A stretch of DNA of 64,000 nucleotides. Origin: BD2-11 clade cluster bacterium bin43 (GTDB taxonomy: Bacteria > Gemmatimonadota > Gemmatimonadetes > Longimicrobiales > Gaopeijiaceae). A model generated the notes under the pieces. It searched no databases. It was not told where the DNA came from and saw only the letters and a list, made by a program, of their open reading frames with translations. Positions within the stretch are counted from its first letter, which is position 1; each line of letters starts with the position of its first letter. The DNA lies in contig MPMR01000002.1 of the NCBI GenBank assembly GCA_002238605.1, positions 1 through 64,000 on the forward strand, written 5' to 3'. The position numbers were made by a program, and so were the translations under genes. This document shows, in pieces, positions 26,661 through 37,384 of the stretch.

Positions 26661-28046
26661 TCAGGATTCGTGCTGGCTGGAGTTCGAGGAACTCTTCTTC
26701 ACCGGTCTGACCACGCAGCGATAGCCCTCGGCGCTCAGAACGCGGATGGCTTCGCCTTCGGAGATGAACTCCGAGTCGGCCACGACATCCACCCTCTCGT
26801 CGCCGAAGAGACCGGTCCCGGCAGGACGCAGGTCCGTGAGGGCCACGCCCTCCGACCCGATCAGATCCTCGCGCCTGCGGGCCGACTCGAAGCCGTGTTC
26901 GCGGTCGGTGGCGTCCTTCAGCAGCAGGCCGGAGCGAGCGATGTGGCGGCTGCGCGGAAGGCGTCGCAGCAAGGCCCAGGAGGTCACCAGGATGATGACC
27001 AGGCTGAGCGAGACCACGGTGCTGGCCTGGGAAAAGTCCGCGGCGGTGGGCAGGCCGCCCAGCATGCTCATGAATACGCCGCCCACGATGGCGGCGATGC
27101 CGAGCAGGCCGAAGATGCCGAAACCGGGGATCAGCAGGGCTTCCACGGCCAGGAGCCCGACACCGCCTCCCACAAGGAGAAGATCGGTCCAGCCGGCCAG
27201 CCCGACGATCAGGTGCGAGCCGAAGTACGCCGTCAGGCAGATGACGCCTACCAGCCCCGGCGCGCCGAGCCCGGGGCTGCGGATTTCGATGATGAGCCCC
27301 AGGAACCCCAGGGAGAGCAGGAACGGGGCGACGGTCGGGTGGGAGAGGAAGCGCACCAGGCGCTCGGACCAGTTGATCGTGTGCCTGCGGATGGGGGCTT
27401 CGCGGGCGTCGGCGACCTCCAGCACGGCGTCGAGGTCGTCCACCGCGCGCGCGTAGCCGAGCGCAACCGCCTCTTCGGTGGTAAGGGTGAGGAGCTGCCC
27501 CTCCTCCACCACGCCGGGGATGGCGATGGCCTCGTCGACCATGGCCTCGGCGACCGCCGGATCGAGCTCCGCGGCCTCCGCCAGCGCGCGCATCTCGCTG
27601 CGCATCGCCGAGACGATCTTCTCGCTGGCCTTCGCGCCCGAGCCGTCCACCGGGGTCGCGGCGCCGATGACCGATCCGGGACGCATGAGGATCCCGTCGG
27701 TGGCGAGGGAAATCAGGGCGCCGGCGGAGAGCGCGCGGCGATTGACGTAGGCGTACACGGGGATGCCGGCGTCCGCGATGGCGTCGCCGATGCGCTCGGC
27801 GGCGTCCACGCGACCCCCGGGGGTGTCGATGTCCAGCACCAGCGCCGCGGCGCCCTCCGCCTCGGCTTCGCGGATGGCCCGCTCGATGGAGGGCGCGAGA
27901 CCGAGCTCGATCACGCCGGTGACCGGCACCACTACGACGGGTGCGCGGCCCCCGGGGTCCTGTGGGGTCTCGCCCGCGACGAATCCCAGACTCGCCCCGG
28001 CGGCTACGAAGATCCCGCCGGCCATCACACGCATTGACGTCTTCAC
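26661..28046 (-). CDS. nfeD: NfeD-family membrane serine protease
   Basis: The protein has 461 residues from GTG 28046, chosen because AGGAGG lies 10 bases upstream, whereas the ATG at 28034 is too far away. A signal segment precedes a ClpP-like protease domain (LVLDIDTPGGRVDAAERIGD, and Ser in NRRALSAGALIS). Several membrane helices follow (TDLLLVGGGVGLLAVEALLI, GIAAIVGGVFMSML), then the C-terminal NfeD OB-fold (GSEGVALTDLRPAGTGLFGD). This is the long NfeD form that accompanies flotillins. Confidence 0.92.
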   Translation of the reverse strand: MKTSMRVMAGGIFVAAGASLGFVAGETPQDPGGRAPVVVVPVTGVIELGLAPSIERAIREAEAEGAAALVLDIDTPGGRVDAAERIGDAIADAGIPVYAYVNRRALSAGALISLATDGILMRPGSVIGAATPVDGSGAKASEKIVSAMRSEMRALAEAAELDPAVAEAMVDEAIAIPGVVEEGQLLTLTTEEAVALGYARAVDDLDAVLEVADAREAPIRRHTINWSERLVRFLSHPTVAPFLLSLGFLGLIIEIRSPGLGAPGLVGVICLTAYFGSHLIVGLAGWTDLLLVGGGVGLLAVEALLIPGFGIFGLLGIAAIVGGVFMSMLGGLPTAADFSQASTVVSLSLVIILVTSWALLRRLPRSRHIARSGLLLKDATDREHGFESARRREDLIGSEGVALTDLRPAGTGLFGDERVDVVADSEFISEGEAIRVLSAEGYRCVVRPVKKSSSNSSQHES

Positions 28047-28390
28047 CAGTGTCGGCCCTCCTCCTCTTGCCGGCCTCCGAAACCCGCGGCTCTCCGCGTC
28101 GTCCTGTAATCCCCCGGTCCGCGCGCGCCGTTCCAGCAAGCTAGCGGTCCGTGGATGAATGCGCGCGCAACGGAAGCGCCGTCTCCTCCCGCGCGCAACG
28201 CGACAAGGGACGGACCTGGCTGCGGCGTGCCCGACGGCCCGGACTCGAAACCGCACTTGCCCGCAGGGGCGCTCCCCGGCATGGTGGCGGTGTCCCGAAG
28301 CCATGTGGCCGGCCCGCGGTGGACCCGGCAATCTACTTGCCCACCCCGTTGCGCGCGCCGCCGTCCGATTCTCCCCACCCGAGATCAGCC
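28047..28390. other. Divergent intergenic region
   Basis: This stretch is the spacer between nfeD and the divergent Asp-box protein gene. It should hold two promoters, but no clear -35/-10 pair, operator or RNA is visible in the GC-rich sequence. Confidence 0.4.
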
Positions 28391-31300
28391 ATGCGCATCA
28401 TCGCCCGCTCCGCCAGACGCTCGCTCGCCGCTCTCGCGCTCCTGACCTGCGCGTTCCCGTTGCCGGCCCGCGCCCAGGTCTCCGTCGCCGACGCCCTCTC
28501 CGGCCTCTCCCTGCGGGAGATCGGGCCGGCGGTTGCGGGGGGCCGCATCGCCGACATCGAGGTGAACCCCGCCGACCGGTCCGTATGGTACGTGGCCGTG
28601 GGCTCGGGAGGCGTGTGGAAGACGACCAACGCGGGGGTCACCTGGACGCCCGTCTTCGACGACCAGCCCTCCTATTCCATCGGCGACCTCGCCCTCGACC
28701 CCGCCAACCCGGAGGTGGTGTGGGCGGGCACCGGCGAGAACGTGAGCGGCCGGCATGTGGCCTGGGGCTCCGGGCTCTACCGCAGCCGCGACGGGGGCGG
28801 CAGCTGGGAGCAGGTGGGCCTCGCCGACAGCGAGCATATCGGCAAGATCCTCATCCACCCGGATGACGGGAACACCGTGCTGGTCGCGGCGGAGGGCCCG
28901 CTCTGGTCGGCCGGAGGGGAGCGGGGCGTCTACCGGACCCGCGACGGGGGCGAGAGCTGGCAGCAGGTATTGGCCCTCGACGAGCACACCGGGGTGACCG
29001 ACATCGAGTTCGCTCCCGGGAATCCGGACGTCGTGTACGCCGCGGCCTTCCAGCGCCGGCGCCACGTCTGGGGGTACATGGCGGGCGGTCCGTCGTCGGG
29101 CATCCACAAGTCGACCGACGGCGGCGAGAGCTGGCGCGAGGTGACGCGCGGCCTCCCCTCGGGCGACATGGGCAAGATCGGACTCGCCGTCACGCCCGCC
29201 GACCCGGACATCGTCTACGCCACCATCGAAGCGAACGACGAGGAGCGCGGCTTCTACCGCTCCACCGACCAGGGCGAGAGCTGGGAGAAGCGCAACTCCT
29301 ACATCTCCGGGGGCACGGGCCCGCACTACTACCAGGAGATCGAAGCCTCCCCCACCGACGCCGATCTGGTGATCCAGATGGACGTCTTTTACCAGATCAC
29401 GCGCGACGGCGGGGCCACTTTCGCGACCCTGGGCACCGGCCGCGAGAAGCACTCCGACAACCACGCCCTCTGGTTCGACCCCGAGGACACGCGGCACATG
29501 CTGGCCGGCACCGACGCGGGACTCTACGAGACCTTCGACGAGGGCGAGACCTGGCGCCACTTCCCCAACATGCCCATCTCGCAGTTCTACAAGGTCGCGC
29601 TCTCCAACCGCGAGCCGTTCTTCGAGATCCTCGGCGGGGCGCAGGACCTCGGGACGCTGTGGGGGCCCTCGCGCACGACCCACGTCGAGGGGGTGCGCAA
29701 CTCGGACTGGTATTTCCCCATGGGCGCGGACGGTTACGGGGTGCAGTTCGATCCCTCGGACCCGGACATCCTCTATCTGATGACGCAGGTGGGGAACCTG
29801 TACCGGGTCGATCGGCGGAGCGACGAGGCCATCCAGATCCAGCCCCAGCCCGAAGTCGGGGATCCGCCGGAGCGCTGGAACTGGGATTCCCCCATCCTGG
29901 TGAGCCCGCACTCCACGAGCCGCCTCTACTTCGCGTCGCAGCGCCTCTGGAGGAGCGAGGACCGGGGTGATTCCTGGACCGCGATCAGCGGCGACCTGAC
30001 CACCGACACCAACCGCTACGAGCTGCCCTTCATGGGCCGGGTGTGGGAGCTCGACGCGCTGCACGACAACGGCGCGATGTCGATGTACGCGACCATCACC
30101 TCGATCAGCGAGAGCCCGGTTCAGGAGGATGCCCTGTACGTGGGCACCGACGACGGGCTGATCCACTTCAGTCCCGACGCAGGTGGAAGCTGGAGCCGCG
30201 CGACGGAGCTGCCGGGGGTTCCCGAGCGCTCGTTCATCAACGATGTCGAGGCCGGCCAGCACGATGCCGCGACGGTGTTCGCGGTGGCGGACGCGCACAA
30301 GACCGGCGACTACTCGCCCTACGTCTTCCGGAGCGACGACAACGGGCAGAGCTGGTCGTCCATCTCCGGGGATCTCGAGGATGGAACCATCGCGTGGGCG
30401 ATCCAGCAGGACCATGAGAACCAGGATCTGCTCTTCCTCGCGGCGGAGTGGGGCCTCTACTTCTCGCCCAACGGGGGCGCCAACTGGCACCGGCTGCCGG
30501 GCGCGCCCACCATCGCGTTCCGCGACCTGAAGCTTCACCGGCGAGACGAGGACGTCGTGGGCGCCACCTTCGGGCGGGGCTTCTACGTGCTGGACGACTA
30601 CAGCCCGCTGCGCGAGATGGCGGGCGGGGCGCTGGAGGCGGAGGATGGCGCGGGGATGTGGCCGGTGCGCGACGCCTGGTGGTACATCCCCAGCGTTCCC
30701 AACCAGGCTCCCGGGCGCCCGACGCTCGGAACCGACGCCTACTCGGCGCCCAACCCTCCCTTCGGCGCCACGCTCACCTACCTCCTCCCCGCGGTGCCTT
30801 CGACCGCCGAGGCTCAACGCGAAGAGCGGGAGCGCGAGATGCGCGAGCTGGGCACCGACGTGCCCTTCCCCGGATACGAGATGCTGCGCGCCGAAGCCGC
30901 CGAGAGCGGGCCCAGGGCGCTGGTCCGGGTGTCGGACGCGAACGGCGAGCCCGTGCGGTGGGTGGAGGGTCCCGCGCGCGCCGGAGTGCACCGCATCGCC
31001 TGGGATCTGCGGAGACCCGCGCCCAACCCCATAGACCTCTCCACCCCCGGCTTCATCCCCCCGTGGGCGTCCGCTCCGGCCGGGCCGCTGGCGCCACCCG
31101 GCGAGTACTCGGCGCAGCTGGTGCTCGTCACCGCCGACGGCGTGGAGGAGATCGGCGGGGCACGGAGCTTCCAGGTCAAGCCGGTTCCGAGCGCGCCTCC
31201 GGGCACCGACTTCGTGGCGGTGGCGGCCTTTCAGCAGCGCGTAAGCGAACTGCAGCGGCGCATCGGGGTGGCCGGTTCCGAACTCGGACGCCAATCGGGG

Positions 31301-31681
31301 CGGCTCGGCTACATGCGCGCCGCGCTGCTGCGCACACCCGCCGCGGGCGCCGGACTCTTCGGCCGCATCGACGAGGTCGAGCAGGCCTTCGCCGGCATCC
31401 GCCTGCGGCTCCAGGGCGACCAGCTGCGGGGATCTCTCAACGAGCCCGGCGTACCGTCGGTCGCCAACCGGGTGGGCAACGTCGCGGGAGGTCACGGGCA
31501 GACGCGCCAGAATCCGACCGCGACCCAGCGGCGCAACATCGAGATCGCCGAGGGGGACCTCGCGGGCCTCGAGCGCGACCTCGCCGGCATCATCGAAGGG
31601 CCGCTGGCCGAGCTGGAGGAGGCGCTGGCCGCCGCAGGTGCACCCTGGACGCCGGGCCGCCAGATCGGTCCATCGCGCTGA
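28391..31681 (+). CDS. Secreted VPS10/Asp-box beta-propeller protein
   Basis: The protein has 1096 residues from ATG 28391, with a signal peptide ending ALALLTCAFPLPARA. At least nine Asp-box (BNR) motifs of the form x-D-x-G-x-x-W are seen: DGGGSWEQV, DGGESWQQV, DGGESWREV, DQGESWEKR, DEGETWRHF, DRGDSWTAI, DAGGSWSRA, DNGQSWSSI and NGGANWHRL. They form a sortilin-like ten-bladed propeller. The C-terminal 250 residues include an extended beta domain and a helical tail. Such proteins are exported and often annotated as glycosyl hydrolases, but no catalytic residues can be assigned. Confidence 0.88.
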   Translation: MRIIARSARRSLAALALLTCAFPLPARAQVSVADALSGLSLREIGPAVAGGRIADIEVNPADRSVWYVAVGSGGVWKTTNAGVTWTPVFDDQPSYSIGDLALDPANPEVVWAGTGENVSGRHVAWGSGLYRSRDGGGSWEQVGLADSEHIGKILIHPDDGNTVLVAAEGPLWSAGGERGVYRTRDGGESWQQVLALDEHTGVTDIEFAPGNPDVVYAAAFQRRRHVWGYMAGGPSSGIHKSTDGGESWREVTRGLPSGDMGKIGLAVTPADPDIVYATIEANDEERGFYRSTDQGESWEKRNSYISGGTGPHYYQEIEASPTDADLVIQMDVFYQITRDGGATFATLGTGREKHSDNHALWFDPEDTRHMLAGTDAGLYETFDEGETWRHFPNMPISQFYKVALSNREPFFEILGGAQDLGTLWGPSRTTHVEGVRNSDWYFPMGADGYGVQFDPSDPDILYLMTQVGNLYRVDRRSDEAIQIQPQPEVGDPPERWNWDSPILVSPHSTSRLYFASQRLWRSEDRGDSWTAISGDLTTDTNRYELPFMGRVWELDALHDNGAMSMYATITSISESPVQEDALYVGTDDGLIHFSPDAGGSWSRATELPGVPERSFINDVEAGQHDAATVFAVADAHKTGDYSPYVFRSDDNGQSWSSISGDLEDGTIAWAIQQDHENQDLLFLAAEWGLYFSPNGGANWHRLPGAPTIAFRDLKLHRRDEDVVGATFGRGFYVLDDYSPLREMAGGALEAEDGAGMWPVRDAWWYIPSVPNQAPGRPTLGTDAYSAPNPPFGATLTYLLPAVPSTAEAQREEREREMRELGTDVPFPGYEMLRAEAAESGPRALVRVSDANGEPVRWVEGPARAGVHRIAWDLRRPAPNPIDLSTPGFIPPWASAPAGPLAPPGEYSAQLVLVTADGVEEIGGARSFQVKPVPSAPPGTDFVAVAAFQQRVSELQRRIGVAGSELGRQSGRLGYMRAALLRTPAAGAGLFGRIDEVEQAFAGIRLRLQGDQLRGSLNEPGVPSVANRVGNVAGGHGQTRQNPTATQRRNIEIAEGDLAGLERDLAGIIEGPLAELEEALAAAGAPWTPGRQIGPSR

Positions 31682-31900
31682 GGGCGCCGCCGGACCCGCT
31701 GCCGGACAGTCCGTCGGGTACCCCGGAGCACGGCATGGCCGCTCCGGCGTTGAGCCCGGCGTCGGGTGCCTCGGCCGATCCGGGCTTCCACCGCCGGGGC
31801 GCGGCGGCCCCTCCATGGGTCCCCGCACCGGAGCCCTGACACTATAATTGTGCCGCCGATGCCCAGATTCCACCGCACCATCCATCAGGGAGAAACCCGA

Positions 31901-32701
31901 ATGACCGACCAGACCCTGGTCCACTACGACGTCCAGGACGGAGTCTGCCTCCTGACCCTCGACGATCCTCCGGCCAACACCTACACCTACGCCATGATGC
32001 AGCAGCTCGACGCCTGCATCCTGAGGGCGCGCATGGACGAGGACGCGCACGTCATCGTGCTCACCGGCAAGGGCGAGAAGTTCTTCAGCGCGGGCGCCAG
32101 CATCCAGATGCTCAACGAGGTGACGCCGACCTTCAAGTACTTCTTCTGCCTTCACGCCAACGAGACGCTCAACCGCCTCGAGCACACCCCGAAGCTCACC
32201 ATCGGCGCGCTCAACGGGCACACGGTGGGCGGCGGGCTCGAGATCGCGATGGCCTGCGATCTGCGGGTTGCACGCGCCGGCGGTTCCCGGGTCGGGCTCC
32301 CGGAGATCAACCTGGGCGTGCTGCCGGGCACCGGCGGCACGCAGCGGCTGGCGCGCCTGGTCGGCAAGTCGCGCTCCATCGAGATGATGACCACGGGCCA
32401 GCTCTTCGGCTTTGCCGAGGCCCTCGACCACGGCATCATCAACCGCGTGATCGAGGCCGACTCCGGCGAGGACTTCATGGCGAAGGTTCTGGATTTCGCG
32501 GGTCGGTTCACGCCGCCGACAAAGGCATCGAAGGCGGTGGGCCTGATCAAGAGGTCGGTGCAGACCGGGGCCGAGATCCCGTTCGAGACCGGGCTGGCCG
32601 TCGAGCGGGAGCTCCAGCAGCAGCTCTTCCAGAGCGAGGATGCCGCCGAGGGAATCGCCGCCTACGTCGAGAAGCGCCGCGCCAACTTCCGGGGCAGATA
32701 G
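31901..32701 (+). CDS. Enoyl-CoA hydratase/isomerase family protein
   Basis: The protein has 266 residues from ATG 31901 after an AGGGAG box. The crotonase fold has the oxyanion-hole segment FFSAGASIQML and both general acid/base glutamates, in VGGGLEIAMACD and GLPEINLGVLPGTGGTQRL. It hydrates trans-2-enoyl-CoA to 3-hydroxyacyl-CoA. It opens a plus-strand operon with aldehyde dehydrogenase, thiolase, 3-hydroxyacyl-CoA dehydrogenase and a second hydratase. Confidence 0.93.
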   Translation: MTDQTLVHYDVQDGVCLLTLDDPPANTYTYAMMQQLDACILRARMDEDAHVIVLTGKGEKFFSAGASIQMLNEVTPTFKYFFCLHANETLNRLEHTPKLTIGALNGHTVGGGLEIAMACDLRVARAGGSRVGLPEINLGVLPGTGGTQRLARLVGKSRSIEMMTTGQLFGFAEALDHGIINRVIEADSGEDFMAKVLDFAGRFTPPTKASKAVGLIKRSVQTGAEIPFETGLAVERELQQQLFQSEDAAEGIAAYVEKRRANFRGR

Positions 32702-32704
32702 GTG

Positions 32705-34162
32705 ATGAGCGACGTGTCCGCACACGGCCTCTGGATCGACAACGAGAGTGTGCCCTCCGCCTCCGGGGGCACCTTCACGACCACCAACCCCGCGACCGGC
32801 GAGGTGCTCGCCGAGGTGGCGGAGGGAACCGCGGAGGACGTGGCGCGGGCTGTGGAGTCCGCGCACGCGGCGCTCGCGTCGAAGGCCTGGAGGCGCACCG
32901 ATGCCCACAAGCGCTCGCGGCTGCTCTGGCGGCTGGCCGACCTGATCGAGCGCGACGCCCAGGCGATCGCGGAGACGGAGACCCGCGACAACGGCAAGCC
33001 CATCTTCGAGTCGCGCTACGTCGACGTGCCGAGCGTGGTGGAGAACTTCCGCTATTTCGCCGGGCTGGCCGACAAGATCCAGGGCGAGACCATCCCGGTG
33101 AAAGGGCCGTTCCTGAACTACACGCTGCGCGAGCCGGTGGGGGTGGTCGGGTGCATCGTGCCGTGGAATTTTCCGCTCTCGCTCGCGACCTGGAAGGTGG
33201 CCCCGGCGCTGGCGTGCGGGAACGCGGTGGTGCTGAAGCCGGCCATGGAGACGCCGCTCACGGCCCTGCTGCTGGGCGAGTTGGCTGCGGAGGCGGGCTT
33301 TCCGCCGGGCATTCTGAACGTCGTCCCCGGACGCGGCACGCGGGCGGGCGCGGCCATGGTGCGCCATCCCGGCGTGGACGCCATCGCCTTCACAGGCTCG
33401 ACCGAGGTGGGCAAGACCATCATGCGGGAGGCGGCGGACACGCTGAAGAAGGTCTCCCTCGAGCTGGGCGGCAAATCGCCCAACATCGTCTTCGCGGACG
33501 CCGACCTGGGCAGCGCCGTGCGCGGAGCGAACACCGGCATCTTTTATGGAAAGGGCGAGGTGTGCGCGGCGGGCTCCCGCATCCTGGTGCAGGAAGCGGT
33601 CTACGAGGAGTTCCTCGACGGACTGGCCGCCCGCGCGAACGGGATGGCCGTCGGCGATCCAATGGGCCCCAGGACGCGCATGGGGGCGATCGTCAGCCGC
33701 AGGCAGCAAGAGGTGGTGCTCGGCTACATCGATGCCGGCAAGGCCGACGGCGCCCGACTGGTGGCGGGGGGCAAGGCCGCCACGGTGAACGGCAAGGGCA
33801 ACTTCGTGCAGGCGACCATCTTCGCGGACGTCACCCCGGAGATGCGCATCGCGCAGGAGGAGATCTTCGGGCCGGTGGCGGCGGTGATCCCCTTCACCGA
33901 CACGGCCGACGCCGTCGAGAAGGCCAACCAGACGATCTACGGGCTCGCGGCCGGGATCTGGACCCGCGACGTGGGCCGGGCGCACCGCATCGCCCGGGAA
34001 ATCCGTGCCGGAACCGTGTGGATCAACACCTACAACCAGTACGACTCCGGGTCGCCCTTCGGCGGGTACAAGCAGAGCGGGTTCGGCCGCGACCTGGGCT
34101 ACCAGGCGGCGCTCGACAAGTACACCCAGGTAAAGAGCGTGTGGGTGGCGCTGGACGGATGA
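32705..34162 (+). CDS. NAD-dependent aldehyde dehydrogenase
   Basis: The protein has 485 residues. VPWNFPLSLATWKVAPAL binds the cofactor, ELGGKSPNIV holds the general base Glu and GKGEVCAAGSRILV the catalytic Cys. It oxidises an aldehyde to the acid in the beta-oxidation operon; the substrate is unknown. It starts 3 bp after the hydratase stop, at ATG 32705 or the adjacent GTG 32702. The coding sequence ends at the edge of a 17-bp tandem repeat. Confidence 0.95.
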   Translation: MSDVSAHGLWIDNESVPSASGGTFTTTNPATGEVLAEVAEGTAEDVARAVESAHAALASKAWRRTDAHKRSRLLWRLADLIERDAQAIAETETRDNGKPIFESRYVDVPSVVENFRYFAGLADKIQGETIPVKGPFLNYTLREPVGVVGCIVPWNFPLSLATWKVAPALACGNAVVLKPAMETPLTALLLGELAAEAGFPPGILNVVPGRGTRAGAAMVRHPGVDAIAFTGSTEVGKTIMREAADTLKKVSLELGGKSPNIVFADADLGSAVRGANTGIFYGKGEVCAAGSRILVQEAVYEEFLDGLAARANGMAVGDPMGPRTRMGAIVSRRQQEVVLGYIDAGKADGARLVAGGKAATVNGKGNFVQATIFADVTPEMRIAQEEIFGPVAAVIPFTDTADAVEKANQTIYGLAAGIWTRDVGRAHRIAREIRAGTVWINTYNQYDSGSPFGGYKQSGFGRDLGYQAALDKYTQVKSVWVALDG

Positions 34163-34175
34163 GGAGCCGCAGGTC

Positions 34176-34243
34176 GGATGACGGCGGTTGTCGGATGAGG
34201 GCGGTGCACGGATGAGGGCGGTGCACGGATGAGGGCGCAGGCC
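34176..34243. repeat. 17-bp tandem repeat, about four copies
   Basis: Units at 34176-34192, 34193-34209, 34210-34226 and 34227-34243 follow GGATGAGGGCGGTGCAC. The middle two are identical and the outer two have diverged. The array fills the gap between the aldehyde dehydrogenase and thiolase genes. Each unit carries ATGA, so it offers repeated stop/start signals to ribosomes leaving the upstream gene. Confidence 0.75.
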
Positions 34244-34245
34244 AA

Positions 34246-35442
<1,197 letters not shown>

Positions 35443-35466
35443 CAGCCCGTGGACTGCCCGCGCCGA

Positions 35467-36339
35467 ATGGCCAACCGGATCGAGCGCGTCGCCGTCCTGG
35501 GCGCCGGGGTCATGGGTCACGGCATCGCCCAGGTGGCGGCCATGGCCGGGCACCGGGTCACCCTCCACGACCCCGACGCGGCGGCCGCCGACCGCGGCCT
35601 GGCCCGCATCCGCGCCAACCTGGACAAGGGCGTCTCTCTCGGAAAGGTGCGCGAGGAGGAGCGCGCGGAGGCACTCGACCGCATCTCCCCGGAACCGTCG
35701 CTGGCGGCCGCTTGCGAACGGGCGGACCTGGTGGTGGAGGCCGCCCCCGAGCGCATGGAGATGAAGCGGAGCCTCTTCCGGGACGTGGAGGCCGCCGCTC
35801 CCCCGTCGGCGCTGCTGGCCACCAACACCTCCTCCCTCAGCATCGACGCGATCGCCGAGGTGCTTGCCGAGCCGGAGCGCTTCCTCGGGCTGCACTTCTT
35901 CAACCCCGTGCACCTGATGGCGCTGGTGGAAGTCGTGCGCGGCAGCCGCACCGGCGAAGCCACGCTGGACGCCGGCGTCGCATTCGCGCGCGGCCTCGGA
36001 AAGGACCCCATCGTCGTCCGCGACGCTCCCGGCTTCGCTTCCTCGCGGCTCGGCGTGGCCCTGGGGCTCGAGGCCATGCGCATGGTGGAAGAGGACGTGG
36101 CCGAGCCCGCGGACATCGACAAGGCGATGGTGCTGGGCTACCGGCACCCCATGGGGCCGCTCCGCCTCACCGACCTGGTGGGGCTCGATGTGCGCCTGGC
36201 CATCGCCGAGTACCTGCACGAGAAGCTGGGCGGGGAGCGGTACCGTCCCCCCGCCATCTTGCGGCGCATGGTGGAAGAGGGGAAGCTCGGAAGGAAGACG
36301 GGAGAGGGTTTCTACCGCTGGGACAAGGGGGGACGTTGA
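35467..36339 (+). CDS. 3-hydroxyacyl-CoA dehydrogenase
   Basis: The protein has 290 residues from ATG 35467. The Rossmann motif VAVLGAGVMGHGIAQVAA is followed by NTSSLSIDAIAEVL, the catalytic His in FLGLHFFNPVHLMALVEVV and the C-terminal 6PGDH-like domain (DAPGFASSRLGVALGLEAMR). It oxidises 3-hydroxyacyl-CoA to 3-ketoacyl-CoA with NAD and feeds the preceding thiolase. It is the single-domain (HbdA/PaaH) form, not a FadB fusion. Confidence 0.95.
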   Translation: MANRIERVAVLGAGVMGHGIAQVAAMAGHRVTLHDPDAAAADRGLARIRANLDKGVSLGKVREEERAEALDRISPEPSLAAACERADLVVEAAPERMEMKRSLFRDVEAAAPPSALLATNTSSLSIDAIAEVLAEPERFLGLHFFNPVHLMALVEVVRGSRTGEATLDAGVAFARGLGKDPIVVRDAPGFASSRLGVALGLEAMRMVEEDVAEPADIDKAMVLGYRHPMGPLRLTDLVGLDVRLAIAEYLHEKLGGERYRPPAILRRMVEEGKLGRKTGEGFYRWDKGGR

Positions 36340-37136
36340 CGGCGTCGGCGGGCAGGGCGGAGTACCGGACCATCGTGGTTGAGGGCGAAGGCTCCGTCGC
36401 GACCGTGCGCATCAACCGGCCCGACAAGCTGAACGCCCTCAACGCCATGGTGCGGCGCGAGATCGCGCAGGCGATGGACCGGCTGGCCGAGGACGACGCC
36501 GTGCGGGTCGCCGTCCTGTGCGGGACCGGCGAGAAGGCCTTCGCGGCGGGCGCCGATGTCTCCGAGTTCGCCGGGCGCACCGCCGGCGAGCAGCGGGAGG
36601 TCTACCGGCGCCGGCGCGTGTACGACGCGGTGGCCGCCTTCCCCAAGCCTCTCATAGCCGCCATCCACGGTTTCTGCCTGGGGGGCGGGGTCGAACTGGC
36701 GCTCGCCTGCGACGTGCGCGTCGCCGACCCGAGCGCCCGCTTCGGCCAGTTCGAGATTCGTCTGGGGCTGATTCCGGGCGCCGGCGGTACCCAGCGTCTG
36801 GCGCGCCTGGTCGGGCCGGGTCAGGCTGCCCGCATCGCGCTCAGCGGCGACGTGGTCGACGCGGCCGAAGCCCACCGCATCGGCCTGGTGGAGATCCTCG
36901 CCGACGAGGGCGAGCACCTCGCCCGGGCACGGGAGCTGGCCGGACGCATGGCGCGCTGGAGCCCGGTCGCGCTCGGGCTGGTCAAGGAGTCGCTCGGGGC
37001 CGCCGCCGAGACGCCGCTGGCCGAGGGGCTGGCGCTCGAGAAGGAACTCTTCCTCGCGGCCTTCGCAAGCGCCGACGGCCGCGAGGGCGTACGCGCGTTC
37101 GTGGAGAAGCGCCGCCCGGAGTTCCGCGGACGATGA
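36336..37136 (+). CDS. Enoyl-CoA hydratase
   Basis: The protein has 266 residues if it starts at TTG 36336, which overlaps the upstream stop as TTGA. Crotonase motifs are AFAAGADVSEFAGRT, LGGGVELALACDVRV and FGQFEIRLGLIPGAGGTQRL, with both catalytic glutamates present. No ATG lies before the conserved region (the first residues of the family, about RTIVVEGEGSVATVRINRP), which supports the TTG start. It is the second hydratase of the operon; two isoenzymes may divide chain lengths or substrates. Confidence 0.92.
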   Translation: MTASAGRAEYRTIVVEGEGSVATVRINRPDKLNALNAMVRREIAQAMDRLAEDDAVRVAVLCGTGEKAFAAGADVSEFAGRTAGEQREVYRRRRVYDAVAAFPKPLIAAIHGFCLGGGVELALACDVRVADPSARFGQFEIRLGLIPGAGGTQRLARLVGPGQAARIALSGDVVDAAEAHRIGLVEILADEGEHLARARELAGRMARWSPVALGLVKESLGAAAETPLAEGLALEKELFLAAFASADGREGVRAFVEKRRPEFRGR

Positions 37137-37384
37137 ACCGGGTGAAGCTGGTGCGCGCCGCGGCCACGATCTACTTCGTGCTGTTCCTGATCTTCGTCAC
37201 CTGGCCGGGCTTCGTCCCCTTCAACCGGCCCCTGCCGCTGGTGCTGGGCCTGCCCTTCAACATGGCCGCGATCGCGCTCTGGGTGGGGTTCGGGGCGGTC
37301 GTCCTCTTCGTGCTGGACCGCTCCGAGGAGCGAAACCGCGCCGGCAGACCCGGGCAGGACGCGCGGGACGGAGGTGCCGGGTAG
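37133..37384 (+). CDS. DUF3311 small membrane protein
   Basis: The protein has 83 residues and two membrane segments (TIYFVLFLIFVTWPGFVPF and FNMAAIALWVGFGAVVLFVL) joined by the family loop RPLPLVLGLPFN. DUF3311 genes usually stand directly before a sodium:solute symporter, as here, and probably encode its small partner subunit. The ATG overlaps the upstream stop (ATGA), and the stop abuts the symporter start. Confidence 0.88.
   Translation: MNRVKLVRAAATIYFVLFLIFVTWPGFVPFNRPLPLVLGLPFNMAAIALWVGFGAVVLFVLDRSEERNRAGRPGQDARDGGAG

Noticed and set aside
28385-33985. Frame of 1866 codons antisense to the Asp-box, hydratase and dehydrogenase genes
   Set aside because: It spans three certain genes on the other strand and has no recognisable domain.
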